DNA from: Anseranas semipalmata | Taxonomy: Eukaryota; Chordata; Aves; Anseriformes; Anseranatidae | Length of the DNA: 64,000 nucleotides | NCBI GenBank assembly: GCA_013399115.1 | Contig: VXAA01004011.1 | Span: 102,891-166,890 of the forward strand | Reading direction: 5' to 3' | Part shown: piece after piece, positions 28,901 to 42,287 of the stretch | Position numbering within the stretch: the first letter of the stretch is position 1 | Layout: each line of letters starts with the position of its first letter | The notes under the pieces: generated by a model | Told to the model about the DNA's origin: nothing | What the model saw: only the letters and a program-made list of their open reading frames with translations | Databases searched by the model: none | Program-made: the position numbers and the translations under genes

Positions 28901-29648
28901 GATAACAAGCACATTACATGCAAAATTACAGCAGACCTCCTCTGGAATGCCACATCTACTTATTCTGTATTAATAGTGGCATGACAATCAAAGATGAATT
29001 GCTTCTTGTTCGCTATTGGTTATGCTAATGTATGAAGTACTTTCCAAACAGGAAAAATAGGTGAACTTGTTGTCCTAAAGCATTTATAATCCAAATCCGA
29101 AAAAGCAACAGACTGTAAATGGAGGAGAACAAGAAAAGTTATTTAGGTAAAAGGTGCTCATGTCTAGATAATTCACATTTTATATTGCTGCAGTGATTAT
29201 TTATGAGAGGCCTGTTGCTTAACTACAGTGGACTGTCAGCCCTAACGATACACAGTTAATGTTGAGAACTACCGCAGAAGTGGTCAAGGATAGTTCTTCC
29301 AAGTGGAATATATAAACTACTTTAAATTACCCTTCCTGTGTCATTAACAGTGAGTACATTTTCTTGTAGGCATTATGGCAAGCTTTTGTCTTCCAGAAGG
29401 GTCTGGGATAGCGAAGACAAGAACCTCCTGAGGACAATATCATGAAGACTGTCCCACATATGGGAGCACAAATGAAAACACAGAACTGGCCAGGAGACCC
29501 TCAGTCCAACAATGCAATGAGGCAAGCCTGAACAGTCAAGCAGATAATAGAAGTGGGTATAACATGCTGCAGAAGACAAGTATCAAAGAGGTAAAGTTAC
29601 GTTGGACTTTAAAATGATTTTAATTTCATTCTGTGGAGGCGGGTGACA

Positions 29649-29667
29649 GAGTCCTTGTCAAGGACTC
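29649..29667. other. 19-bp perfect palindrome
   Basis: Arms GAGTCCTTG and CAAGGACTC, nine bases each, around a single T. It could be a dimeric protein-binding site or chance. No surrounding gene explains it. Confidence 0.7.
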
Positions 29668-30592
29668 CTGCGGCCACTGGGAAGAACAAGGTTAAAGCAA
29701 TCTACAGTTAATTGCCTGAAGATGGACAGAGGACAGGGCCAGAAAGAAAATGAACAACCACAGAGATAACAGAGAAGAAGAATTAAAAACACTGTTCTTG
29801 GTAGGCAGCACAGTTGAGCAGGAGATTATGGGTCTTGGTTACAGGTCTGACAAGCTGGAATGAGAACAAGGAGAAGAAAAAATAGCCAAATTCACATCCA
29901 AGTGAGAAGATAAGCAGTCTAACATTCTGTGCTCAAGTTTACTGAGACCCTCATTCAGAAAGCCTCAGAGGGATGGGCTAATGAGGAACTGACAGAGAGA
30001 TAAATGCTAAGAATTAGTGACAACAGTAGGCACCATCTAAAAGAAGACTGCAGAGGGAAAGGGACAGGATCACAAAGGACTCAAAACAGACTCTGTCTGC
30101 AGAACAGGGCAGAAGTGGTCTTCCCTGTGCTCCGCAGCCCCTGTGTCTGTGCACAAACCAGTGCACCCTGAGGGTGAAACAGGTACCACCTGTAGATGTG
30201 CCACACTGGCCAGTCAGCCTGGGGCACATCTAGGAGATCAGTGTAGTACCCCTACTACCTGCAGCCACAGTTTTCTTTCAAAGGAAACCAGGTCTGTCCT
30301 TCAGTGCTGACAAACATATATAGCCAAGGAAAAAACGTAGATGATGGTCTGTTAAAAGAGAAGAGACTGGGATGTCTGGAGAGGACCCAAGAGACATATC
30401 AATATGATATCAAGGAGGAAGATAAATACCATTCAAAGAAGCAGAAAAGACAGGAGGAGAAGAGTAGCCTAGAAAAGGTATTTAAGACCTTGGTTTAAAA
30501 TGGAGTGATTTTCCTTAGGCTTTGTTGACACCAATATCAGAAAGTGATGTTTAAGACTCTTTTGAAGTGGATTAAGCAAACTGATATCTTTT

Positions 30593-30618
30593 TCTCTCTC
30601 TCTCTCTTTTTTTTTTTT
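30593..30618 (+). repeat. (CT)n-T tract
   Basis: About seven CT dinucleotides followed by a run of T. A short pyrimidine microsatellite. Confidence 0.85.
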
Positions 30619-32383
30619 AAGTATATTTATAAAGAAAAAAACACACAAGGCTTCAGACTTCTAAGTCATCACTTACTTGAGGGAGCAAAGCCTATTCAGT
30701 CATTTTTAACTGGTTTTCCTACTTCATCATCCACACCTACTGTGGCACAAATTTTTCAGCATGAAATGCTCCTGGCTAATGGTAGTAACTGTTTTTAGGA
30801 CTGGGAACAGTGTCAAAGGCTTTAGGAGGTCAAAACAACCAAACTAGATAAGAAGAAATTTCCCACTAAAAAGTGGGGAAAAATGAAGTTGTGTTGACAT
30901 GGATTAAAGAGATGTGAGCTGGACATCTCCCCGGTCAGATAGATTTCTCAGTAAGATAGATCACATTAGTCACACTTCCACCGCAGCCTCATATTAAGTA
31001 CATGAGTTAAGGCTCTGGTGTTTGTCTTCTATGCAAAATTGTTATAAGAGAGTCAAAAAATGAGTTGATTAGATAGCCACAGTTACTCCAAATTGCTGCA
31101 TGATTTGTAAATAATAAGTGTGACTGCAATATACACCAAAGAGAGAACTTAGTTATTCTTCGTTAGGAAACACACATGTACACCATGTAGGACACCATTC
31201 AAATTAACTCTTACATTACTTGTCATCCATTTACCTCACTTTACAGAACAGAAACAGGACAGAAATGGCTTGCATTTCTATTGCTGGGCATGATGGTATA
31301 TGCCATGGAAAAACCTTTTGACCAGCTTAGCTCAGCCATCCCTCCATCCTCGTGAGAGACTAATTCAAATCCCGCGATCTAGAGTTAGAAGAGTTTAATC
31401 AATAGAACTGCTCCTGAAAATGTGAGCCTAGAAGTTTCTGCAAATTATTGCAGCAACCATCTGTGCAGTGTACACTGTATTTGTAAGCTTAGGTTATTTC
31501 TGCTCAGGACTTTCTGTGCATGAATGAATACTTGCTCTCATAACAGATTCAAATTCAAACATCACTGCATGACTCTATCTACTCATCCAAATAACCCCAG
31601 GCTTTTTGGGCATGTATTCAACCACTTAATCCAGCATAAGGGGATGGTTTCTATCAGTACCCAAAGCTAGGATTCAGGCTGGCACCAGCAAACATAGTAG
31701 CATAAACAGATTGGATGCAGAAAAGCTTTCTGTTCTGCTCTAAGATGTTGCTTAAGTTAATATCAAGCTTGTTTCTTGTTCTTCTCTCTCCCTCTTTTTT
31801 TTATTTTAAGAATTACAGTTTTCAAAGATAAAATGGGTTAGGGTAATTTTTTTTTTTTTCCAATAGAAGATTGAGGATTCACATGGATTTGTAAAAATAT
31901 GTCTTTTCCCTCTTCCTGCCCTGGCTCACAGGTCAATTTGCAATGCATTACGGAAATTCTACACAAAAATATTTTTTAGCAAGTGCTTTATTCAAGAGAT
32001 TCATACATCTCAAGGCTGAATAGTCATGGGATTCTCTGATTAAACACTGAGCAAATAAACCTCTGACAAATTATTTGTAGTTAACATGTTCAAAGTAAAT
32101 GCATGAGCTATGTATTTGGAATGGGCAATAGAAGACTAACAGCTAGGAAAAACTATTCCATGCATCCTGGGATTTACGTAAATGTAGCAATATAAGTTTT
32201 ACCCCACTAGATGCAAGTATTTTTTCCCTTGATTGCATATTCCAAACTTATTTAATCAATATTAATCAATAGATTATATTTAAACAGGGGCAGAGAATTA
32301 TGTCAGGTAATGCTGTGCACTTCAATAATGTATTGACTTCCATGTGTTAACTAATTCTTCCTGAACATATTCTCAGATAGATA

Positions 32384-32475
32384 GGAATACTAAGGCTCAG
32401 CTATTTCACAGGTAAACAGAGGCAGAGATGAGAAGACTTACCCAGCGCCAGAGCAGAATCTAAAATTTTGAGTGA
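32384..32475 (-). mobile_element. Probable ancient MIR/CORE-SINE relic
   Basis: On the minus strand GGGTAAGTCTTCTCATCTCTG followed by CCTCTGTTTACCTGTGAAAT parallels the MIR segment in which a 'gggcaagtt' block is followed by 'cctcagtttcc' and 'tctgtaaaat'. Divergence is high, as expected for a SINE this old. No tRNA-like head is visible. Confidence 0.4.
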
Positions 32476-35400
32476 TGAACTCCTCTGCTTTTTCTCAGGC
32501 CTGTCATTCCTTCATTCAGGGATATATTTTTAATAAGGTAAGTTTCTGCAATTTTGTTTTTCATGCTAATGTTTAATGCATATACCCAATGCTTCCTACT
32601 GATGTAGGGAGCTGGTCAGGAGCGGACAAGTCTAGACATCTCTGGCCTTTTCTCACTATGGAACTGAGTAGTCTGGAGGCAAAGGGGAATGACAAAAAGA
32701 ATAAGTTCTTCCTAAAACTGTCAAGCTGAGCAATTCAGATCATGCAGCCTTTCAGATGTGCACAATGGACAATAACACAGAGTGGGAAGATGCATTGGTT
32801 TGGCTTCTAAGAGCTGTGATGTTTCCTGCCTCATGTTACACTACTGAGTAACCTCCTTGTTCAATTTCCACATGGAATTTTCAAAGCTTAAAGCTCAGAT
32901 CTGAAATGTGAAAACTGCATTTTACATCTCTCTATTTCTTGGCCAGAAACCTGCTGTGACTAATGTCTGCAAAATCTTCATCTGAGATACTTGAAGTGCT
33001 CTTGAATTTTGCTTCTGAATTATTGAAACTTTGGGGATATAAATGATTCTTAATAATTGCATCACTTTTTATTTCCACTGTTTTCAGAGCTTTCTTTTTA
33101 AACACATAATGCCTGATCTTTTGTATTATTAAGTCTTACAGAGTATGAGAGGAAAACACCTCTTCTGTTACAAAGGTTTTCAATAGCAGAAAAAAAAAAC
33201 TTACCAAAAAGACATTTTCTTGAACTTATTATTCAAATTTCTACCGTGATTTATATAGAAACCAATTAGCTTTAATCTCCATTCAATTTTACAGAATGCC
33301 TCCACAAGAGCTCTTAACACAAAGCTAAGACTCAAGTAAGCACAGTGTGAAGAAGATGAAACTCTGCCAATATCATCCTCACAGAGATAGCACAATTGCA
33401 ATTTTCATGTGTTTTTGATTAAAAAGCATTATGGGCACAATGTTCAAAACTGTACTAAAATTGCTCCTTGGGTTTACATTAGCCATAGCTACACAAAAGC
33501 AAACTTCCTCACACAGCCAATGGAAATACAGACAGCAAAATTCAATCCAAAGGGACAAAGGGAAAACAAAATGAAGGATTAAAAATGAATTTTAATTAAT
33601 CACTGGGATTAAAAGACTCCATTAAATGCTAATACTTTTTATCAGAGATATTAGAAGAACTGTAGTTTAGAAATCTCCTTCTCCCTTTTTTAAATACCTG
33701 GGAATGTAAATTACCTTTCTGAAGACTTGTTGAAATTAGACAGATTACTTATCTGGCAAAGCTTAATCAAAATTTGGGTTTCTTGCTAGCTTTCTTCCGC
33801 AGACCTTAAGAGAGCTGAGAAAAGGCTAGCTTGCTATGAATGAACAACAATACTGTGCATCACAAGTCATGGTGAACAAATGCATTCCCAAAACTCCACA
33901 CTCTGAAACCTTCAAAACAGATGGAAGCAGCTTGCAGTATACCTATTTAACTGTATTTCAAAAACCCTATGGCCACTTCAACCATAAAGCAGCTGCTCTG
34001 GTGAATCATAAAAGAGCTTTCAAAGCACTCCACTCACACACAGAAAAGCACATGCCCAGCTCTGGATTTAGCAGAGAGTCGCTGATATTACTTCAGAAGC
34101 ATTTCACTTATGTGTGTGTAACCATTATGGAGTCATTCTAATTGCAACTGCTTCTGCTACACATTTTCTATAATCCCATGCTGCTTCCCACCCACACAGC
34201 CCGTGGAGTAAAAATGCTTTCCCATCAAACTTTACAGGGCCGTCTTACCAGATATGAAAATGCAGACATGTATGTAGAGGCTGAAGTCATCTTCAGAAAA
34301 TAAGTTTTTTCTTATCAATGCTCTACTATCTGCCTTTTCTAATGATACTCAACAGGAAAACACATTTTAAAGCTGTTTACATAATATATTTAATGATGCC
34401 TCTACAAATTAAACCAAGTTCTAATACCCTTTGGTTGAACTGACTCTGATATGATAGTTGGAAATAAAATAAACGATGATAAGCGAGAAGTTTTCCTTAT
34501 AGAGAACACAAAGTATGTGAGTTAAGATAATCTGCTGTAACTCTTCCTCTCATGTTCAGCGTTCCCAGAATTATGATTTTAATGAAGAAGAGGATGTTAC
34601 CTAAACTACTCTGACAGACATGATAAGAAACACATACAGTCATTTTTGGTGACACACTCAAGAAGCTGGGGAGAAGTGAAAATGCTCCACTTGTGAAGAA
34701 ATGGAAAAATGCATAGCCATTCTCAAGTACAACAGTTGGTTTCAGTCTGCTAGTTGTTGTGGAACAAAAGGGTAAAAAACTAAATTTGTGTGCCTGGAAG
34801 AACAATGTTTCCAAAAGAATCATTTCCATTCTCAAAAAGCAGTTTTAGCAGTTAAAATGAATGGAGATATTATTAAAATGAATACAGATACCTTATTAGG
34901 CTGATAGCTTCAATGTTCAGGCCTGAATATGATTTTACTAAAAAACTGAAGAAGATTACAAATGAGTCAAAAGACTTACCAGTATTCATGTATATTACCA
35001 CATGGCAACTATCAGGGTCAGGTTTATTCATAATATCCATGTGTGTAAATACTGAATTTAAGGACTGATAAACTGCAGGCAGTTTAGCCATCACTTTTTT
35101 TAAGTATGCCTTGTTTTCTTTGTCAGTCCATACTGCCTACAAATTTTTTGGCTACAATGTATTTTATGAATAGCCCCCTCATCCTTCCTGTTTATTTTAA
35201 GACAGCATGATGCAGTGTGATGTCAAGCACTGTGTTTGCCAGCCGGAATGAGTTTGATATTGTGAACAATGATCTGCAGTATAAGAAACCAAACTGAGCA
35301 ACAAGTTGAAGGTTTTTCAGGAAACGGCCATGTTAGTAATCAGCACTTCCCAGAAGAATGTATAACAAATGCATTGCTGTTAGATGGGAACCTGTTACAA

Positions 35401-35596
35401 CAGCCGTGTATGAAGTATCGTTTACACAGTTATGGCTCATTCGTGAAACTCGGCTTGTAAGAACCTGCCTGGCGGCAGCACACCAACAATACCACCATGA
35501 AATAACCCGAGGAAAAGACCAAAACCAGAGCAACTTACTTGCACTGGGGCAGGGAGCAAGAAAACACTCGGGTATGGTCTAAGGTTTCGTCATACC

Positions 35597-36105
35597 TTGC
35601 TGCCACGGGCGCCAAGGCACCGCGGCTTTTCTGAGCCCTCTCCGAACAATTTGATGGCTGCAGTGGCAGCTGCCACATACTTCAATATTTCAGAGCTGAA
35701 TCCATACGCACACATCGCTGGACATGCCGTGGGTCTTGCTGTAAAGCTCAGGGATGTGAAAATTATGTTTTGGTTAGAGGTAAAATGGTCACTTCTCCTG
35801 GCTATGGTCAGGGCTGTCTTTGGCGCCGTCCCGTTACTGCACGTCTCGGTGGTCCAGCCAGCTGTGACAACAGCCAGCAGGGTTTAATGCTCCCCGCAGG
35901 GTGGCTGTAGGGTGGTCTGCACGGGCACAGGCGCGCGTGGGCCGCGCTGGTGCTGCCCCAGTCCCGGTCCAGCAGGGGACTCCGCCAGCAGCGGTGCCTC
36001 CAAAGGACAGGATGCTCGCACAAGTGTTTGCAGGCAGGGGAACCTCGATTCGCCTAATCCTCCCAGCCGGGCCACAACTGTTTGACTGCTTTTTGGCACA
36101 CGGGT
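35597..36105. promoter_or_regulatory. Candidate CpG island
   Basis: By eye about 58% GC with roughly thirty CpGs in 500 bp, dense around GGCGCCGTCCCG and GGCGCGCGTGGGCCGCGC, within an otherwise AT-rich region. Clusters like this usually mark promoters or enhancers. Open frames on both strands through it have no recognised domain. If the MARCHF3 - C5orf63 gene order holds, it could be a minus-strand MARCHF3 promoter, but no exon supports this. Confidence 0.5.
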
Positions 36106-36790
36106 GAATATGAGGTAATGACTCTAGGTCAGCCTGGATTAAAGGGAGAACAATTTTGCCCCCTATCTGCAAAAAATTCCTAAAACATACCCTGAGGGGC
36201 AGGACTCATTATCCCGGGCAGGGCTGCAGGCTGTTAGAGCCACACAGCTTCTGGAGTAGTTGCTCCCCACCAGCCCCGAGCACAGGGAGAGCATGCAGAT
36301 AGATGCCTGCCTCCACCAAGGCGTAGCCCTACCCATGGGGCTCACAGATGGGCTGTACTTGCACAAGTCCTTAAGCAACCTGTGGTTTTCACCAGCAAAT
36401 AAACACTATTTCCATTCCTATTGAGACAAAACCCAGACAACATGAAGAGCAATTCAGGAGCTCAAGTACACCGCAGTTGCTTCTGGCCTAACCCCAAATC
36501 CTGGCCTGAGCTTGCCCAACTTTGTTAAATTGCTGCTCTTTGTACAGCTGAGCGACTTCCACGCCTGAGCTATGAGGCTGCCACCTCTCAGCCTCCCTTT
36601 CTGTAGCTAACTGGAAGTGGCAAGGCTCGCTAAGCTCCAGCAGCCAGGCTTTTAGACGCCTTATTCACGAATACCGTGAGGACGATGTTATTAGCCACTG
36701 CTTTGCACTGGGCAATATGAATTTGAGAAAAGACTTTCTATTCCTCAGCATGCTGCAACTCACGTCTGAATAACATCATTGCTGAGAGGA

Positions 36791-36835
36791 AAAAAAAAAA
36801 AAAAAACACATACAAAAAAAAAACAAAACCAAGAA
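36791..36835 (+). repeat. A-rich tract
   Basis: Eighteen A interrupted by CACATAC and another run of ten A, then CAAAACC. Low-complexity sequence without a recognised parent element. Confidence 0.85.
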
Positions 36836-39592
36836 TAAGAAGGCATAGCCAGTGATCAAAGCACTAAGGTCCCAGGAGACAAATTTTCCAAGTGACATCC
36901 AGCAGTCACAGGGGCCATAGTCCTCCCATTTAAGCCAATTCACAGCAGTGCTACCACTACACTCCCTCCCATTCCCCCTTAAATCCTGGTGCTCGTTCTT
37001 GCTCTCTCCCTTTCAGTGGTAACTTACAGTGATCCAACTGGGTGCTAAATTATCCCCAAACCAGAAGACAAACCAGCAGTTTTGTGGTGTCCCTCCCTGA
37101 GCCACCTCAATACAGAGCCAGCTGAGCACCAGCCTTGGCCCCAAGGCACACGAACATGCTCTCCTATTCACCCAATGGCAGGACCACAGCACCATGGATT
37201 AGGCTGGTTTAGACCAGTGTGGATCTGCATGCTAAGTTTCTGCCTTTGCCTGTCATACACAACATGGGGACAAACAGCATTTCTCTCCCTCATGGTCCGA
37301 ATCTTTCCAGCACTGTTAGTTTTCTGAAGGTTTTCATTATGATTGGAATGGGGCAATTCAACCACTGCATGTTTATAGGGCTAGTCTACATAACATGCTC
37401 TCTCTGTAATGCTCACCACGAGAATCAGAATTTTTGGGATGTCAATAATTATCTCTTGACTGCCCCAAATGATCCAAATTTCAGGGAAATTCTGACCAAT
37501 TGCTTGGTCACTGGAGAGTGCACAACCTCACAGCAAAAGTAAATGACTATAGCTTTGGGGAGCGTTCGCCCAACGTGCAACAGGTTCCAGCCTCAGCTGC
37601 CCAGTGCTCGGTGGAAGAAGGCCTGACCCCAGGGAGGCCAGGCAAGCACCTCTGGCTTCATTTCTCCAGACCAGCTCTGACAAAGCTCCTTCCCACATAC
37701 AAGGGGCCAGCATGCTTCTTGTAAGCAATGCTCCAACACTTCTTGGCAGGGGACACTGGCCTCTGTGAAGCCTGTCACAGCCTCAGACACAGCAGGTGTT
37801 TCACCTTCATTGAGCTCCTGGCCAAAAGGATGGAGGGTCCTGTTCTGGATGGCTGTGGTGAAGCACTCCCTGAACAGGATGATGTTTGATGGCGCACCTT
37901 CCTCGAGGAGAGAAGAGATGAGTGCAGAGCCTGGAGCTGAGTTTGGCACACTCCCTGTTCAGATTCCAAGTGGCTCCATCACAGCAAAATAGGGAGTTTG
38001 TGGGGAACCAGTTAAGGAACAGCCCCAGACTGCTCTCACGGTGTAGTAATCTTCCACCAGTTTCTCCACCATCTTACATCCTGTGTATGTTCACCCTACC
38101 ACACAGGCAAATAGCCCTCATGCACACATAGTGCAGGATGCCTGTTTCACACCCACAGAAGCCCCCCTCTCTTGAGTTGTGGAAAAGACATCAGTCTGTT
38201 CACGATGCTTAGCTGGATTGTTTCTCTCCTCTTTCATATCTTACAAGCACAAATTTCTTGCGCATTGAAAAGTTCTTTATGTGATTCAGTAGTCCCAAGT
38301 ACAACTAGTTCTGTGTAATAACTCTGTTTGCTATTTCCTCAGTATTTGTTTTATTTTTATATAAAGCATGCTGCTGAAAAGGGGACACAACTCAAAACAA
38401 ATAGCAAATGAGGGGAAAAAACAGAGAACACACGTGGAAGTTTATTGACTTTATTAAATCTCCCTGACATAATCAAAGAGCTTCCACCATGCTTACTACA
38501 GTAGTGCATGCAGTTGGCTAAGCATGGGGCTCTACCACAGCACACGCTTTACAAACACAGAAGGGAGATTGATGTCCTTGTCCTGAATTGATTAGAGAGT
38601 ACAGACAGACATTGAGCAGAGAAAAGAAAACACAAAAGCAGAATGATGATGTCGGCAAATATATTGGTTCTACCACCCATGTTTTGGCAAGGGAAAAAAA
38701 AGTGTAATGTAAATACTGGGTGCATGAAAAAACAGGGAAGTGCAGGAGATCCAGGCAGAAAAAGGGTGAAGGCAGGGAAGCATGTAAGGATGCTAAGGTA
38801 GCAAGGCTGGGGACACAGACATATTCCAGGTCAGAAACAAACATACCTGAGACAGATTGTGGTTTTGTTAAAATTCAGTGTTGTGTGGGTGTTACCATCT
38901 TAAATTCCACCTTAAAATGCTGTTCTTGAGATTTTTCAATGGGAAAACAAGGCCTGGTAAAACGATTTTGAATGATGATTCTCATGTCAAAAACAGAGGG
39001 TTTTCAAAATGAAGTTCTCCCACAGGATACCACATATTTTTGGCACATCCTTGTATTGGGAAAAATGAACACGGCATTTTGTCTTGGGTCTTCTTAAGCT
39101 GAATCTAAGCATTTAGTTTCTGGGAGCCAACAGTCTGCAGTCTGTGAGCACCTAAGCTCTGAGACCACTGCATCCCACAGGAGAGGCAGCCCTGCTCAGA
39201 GCTCTACCATGAGGGGAGAACAAGGGTGCTCAAAGACCCTGTTGTTTTTCTGGATGGATGGATTTTCTTTGCACTGAATAGCTTAACTTCAGGATGGAAA
39301 CAAGTATCAAGATATCAGATTTTTTAATACAACAAAAAGTTGGAGAGTTTACACAGGACAGCTGTGCAGAGACATGCTACTCTTCAGTAAGAAACAGCTC
39401 TTCCCTCTCTCCTTCCCACCTCCTCCCCCCAAAACCCAACAAAACCCCAACAACTTAGACTGCCACCAGGCCAGTGAGAATTTTGTACTAAATGATTGCC
39501 CTCAACCACCCTGAGATATTCAGCTGAATTAAGTCAAAGGGACATGCTGGCAGGCTTAAAAAATAGACATTTAAGAGCTTTGCTGCTGCAGT

Positions 39593-39629
39593 AAAAAAAA
39601 AAAAAAAAGAAAGAAAGAAAGAAAGAAAA
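39593..39629 (+). repeat. A16 followed by (GAAA)5
   Basis: A short simple repeat: sixteen A followed by five GAAA units. It resembles a microsatellite grown from a poly(A) tail, but no retroposon body was recognised upstream. Confidence 0.9.
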
Positions 39630-41990
39630 ATTGAGGAGGCCTCAATCTGAAATTGAAAATATCATCAATATCTTCAAGACAGAAAATATAATTGGAATTA
39701 ATAATTAATTCTGGTCTATAGTGCCTTGCATGAAGCTTAACTGAGAGCAAAGTGAGAGTCACTAGCTCTTTTTCCTTCCTGTTATTTCACATTTATGTGA
39801 AAATAGGTTCAGTAATCCAAAGAAAGAGAGATACGAGACACTGAACGGTGGGAAGGGTTGTATCATAATAAGGGAAGGGAGGAACAACTACTGTACTCAG
39901 TGGACTGACACAGCGAGGATGACATACGGGTAAAGCTCGAATTCCTTGGTAAGTGTTCTACTTTGTATTGCCACTTTGATGATTTTCAGTAGTCTGGTTT
40001 TGTGACAAGCCTTCCTGCACAGTGTCATTAATATTCTTCCTCCCCCTAAAACTGTGATTCTAAGCAGCAGTCGTATTTCTTCCTGCCAGCTTTCAGAAGG
40101 AAAGGAAGACACCCCCTCAGCAGTAGAAATCTGTTGTGCCTACCTTTCCAATGCTCTCACACACTTTTCCTCAGCCTATAATCTATGTTCTATTTTAAAC
40201 AAAGGATGCCCACAATGGCTCTTCTGGGCTTGCTCTGGTTAGCTGGAGTAATCTTTAGGGTAATAGATCATTCAATCAATGATGGTCTGAGGATGAATCT
40301 GTTCAAAAGGTTGGCAAAAACAACCCCTCTAAGGTTTGCATCAAGGGACCTGGGGAAAAACTAATTGCAAGGAACAAGCTACGCAGCTGTTAGCTGTGTT
40401 TTCAAATGTAGATGATGTTCTAATATTATGCACACCTCTGAAAGAGTTTGTATCTACTGCAGAGATGGAAGGAGTAATACTTCATACAAATTCAGAAAGG
40501 TGTTGGAAGAGAGAGGGAAGCACATGTGTCTATTTTCCTTTTAGACAAGCCATGTTTCAGTAGCAACATGCCAGTTTTCCTCTCTTCCACCATCTTCAGT
40601 GTTTCCTCTTTCACTCATACTTTCCCTTCCGATGCTCTTCAGTGCAGCTCTACCCTGCAGTGTCGTGCAACATGCACATTACAACGAGTGTTATGAGAGT
40701 CAGCTTAGGCATCAGAAACAGTCTAGGCACATAAACAGAGAAGATAAATAAGCACGTGTGAAGATCCATGTCACCATGATAAAAGTACAGCCAGTACCTG
40801 AGCTTGTCCTTCTCTACCCAGTGTGGCAGCCAGAGGTTTGGCAAAGCAGGGTGGGCTTTTTTCTCTCCATGATGTCCTACGTCATTCACATGCCACACTG
40901 GCCCCCACTTGTGGGGAAGAGAAATAGCGCAAGCTTGAACATTGTCTCCCTGACTTCCCCTTTATTTTCCATGTTTTCTTCTCGTCTCTCACATAGGCAG
41001 GGGGCTGCCCCCAACAAGTGTAACACTAGCTGTAGTACGCTTGGCAGGACTCTGCCAGAGGTCCCTGTTATATAGCCAATGTTACCTCCTTAATCTTCAC
41101 CTGCAGTCAAAGCTAATCCAGCTCTAGCAGTGCCAAAAGAGGATGCAACATAAACTGTTTTTTTCTGCCGTCCAGCCATGCAATTGCAGACAGACTTATC
41201 TTGGGCAGGGTCCTGACGGTCAGCATCTGCAGTACATGTACGTAACCTGTGGTGGAAGGAGGAATTTTAGGAGTAAATTTGCAGCTACAACACAGAATGT
41301 GCTACCATACCTGCATCAGTTAGCTGTGCTATCTTTGAAGGTCTTGCGTACCATAACGCTCACTGCCCTATGCCATTTTGAAATGCTCCAAAAGTCTGCT
41401 TACACAGCCTGGCTACTTTGATGCATGCTCTACAGCAAGGTTCATCCAAGAGGGAAAAACAGAACCATCTGACAAGCTGCATTGCAGGGGAAGCCCCAGC
41501 ACTCCATCAGGTACCAGAAGCTGCCCACCTTCCCAGCCCCTGTGTGGGGCTGAGGAGAAGTTCACACCAGACCCAAAGCATTTTCTCCTCTTGCTGTTGA
41601 AAGCAGTGGCAGGGCAGAGGAGGGTGACACACCAGAATCTGGCTGCTGCATGGCTGGCAAATTCAGGAAAGCAGAAGAAACAAGAAGAAAACAGGGTAGC
41701 CTTCATGCACTGCTGCTTGGAGAGCAAAGAACTTTCCAACAGCGAAGTCCAAAGCCCCTTTGAGGAACCCCATCTACATCATTACGAGACAGTTTCATCC
41801 TCATGCTAAGAAGAGAAGGAGGCTCTGCCAGTACGTGTGCCACAAGAAGTGTAATTACCCTCATGTATTTTAATAAGAGCTATATGCAAAATTTTGATAG
41901 GGATCCACAAGGCTGAGTCTCAGAAATGGCTAGGGCTTGTTACAGCCTCTGAAGGGCTGTGTGTCTTTCTTTTGTTTTCTCCAACCCCCT

Positions 41991-42287
41991 TGTCCTGGTT
42001 TCGGCTGGGATAGAGTTAATTTTCCTCCTAGTAGCTGGTACGGTTCTGTGTTTTGAATTCAGGATGAGAACAATGCTGATAACACACCGATGTTTTAGTA
42101 GTTGCAGAGCAGTGCTTACACAGAGCCAAGGACTTTTCTGCTTCTCGTGCTGCCCTGCCAGCGAGGAGGCTGGGGGTGCACAAGAAGCTGGGAGGGGACA
42201 GAACCAGGACAGCTGACCCCAACTGGCCAACGGGATGTCCCATACTGTATGGCGCTGTGCTGAACAATTAATAGGGGGTGGCTAGCC
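41991..42287 (+). mobile_element. Endogenous retrovirus LTR, 3' part lost in gap
   Basis: Starts with TGTCCTGGTTTCGGCTGGGA and continues through the conserved blocks of a widespread avian ERV LTR family: GATAGAGTTAATTTTCCTCC, a GATAACACACCGATGTTTTAG block, and GCTGACCCCAACTGGCCAA. The same blocks, in the same order, occur in reverse at 60227-60855, so two copies of the family are present. The element enters a gap after about 297 bp, so its polyadenylation region, 3' end and target-site duplication cannot be seen. No retroviral coding sequence was recognised. It is an old, non-coding copy as far as visible. Confidence 0.85.

Larger units (their letters stand above)
28153..35596. other. Non-coding region between the polypurine array and the CpG patch
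   Basis: Apart from the CR1 end (28815-28900), a CT/T tract (30593), the palindrome at 29649 and the probable MIR relic (32384-32475), nothing was recognised. A degenerate tRNA-like stretch near 31318-31385 was considered and not accepted. Confidence 0.55.
36106..41990. other. Moderately GC-richer non-coding region
   Basis: GC rises compared with the left part (notably 37.0-38.1 kb and 40.6-41.8 kb). Several 60-140-codon frames exist on both strands but lack domains, splice support or known similarity. Only simple repeats (36791, 39593) were recognised. Confidence 0.5.

Noticed and set aside
31228..31275. Second MIR-like segment (CTCACTTTACAGAACAG)
   Set aside because: Similarity is short and needs a deletion to align; not distinguishable from chance.
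31318..31385. tRNA-like stretch with TTAGCTCAG and ATTCAAATCCC resembling A and B boxes
   Set aside because: The box spacing is too short for a tRNA, the B box is imperfect and no acceptor-stem pairing is evident. At most a very decayed tRNA-derived SINE head.
37219..37542. A 107-codon plus frame with Cys/Asn-rich C-terminal part, considered as an ERV env remnant
   Set aside because: No recognisable envelope motif, no LTR or pol nearby, and the similarity is only impressionistic.
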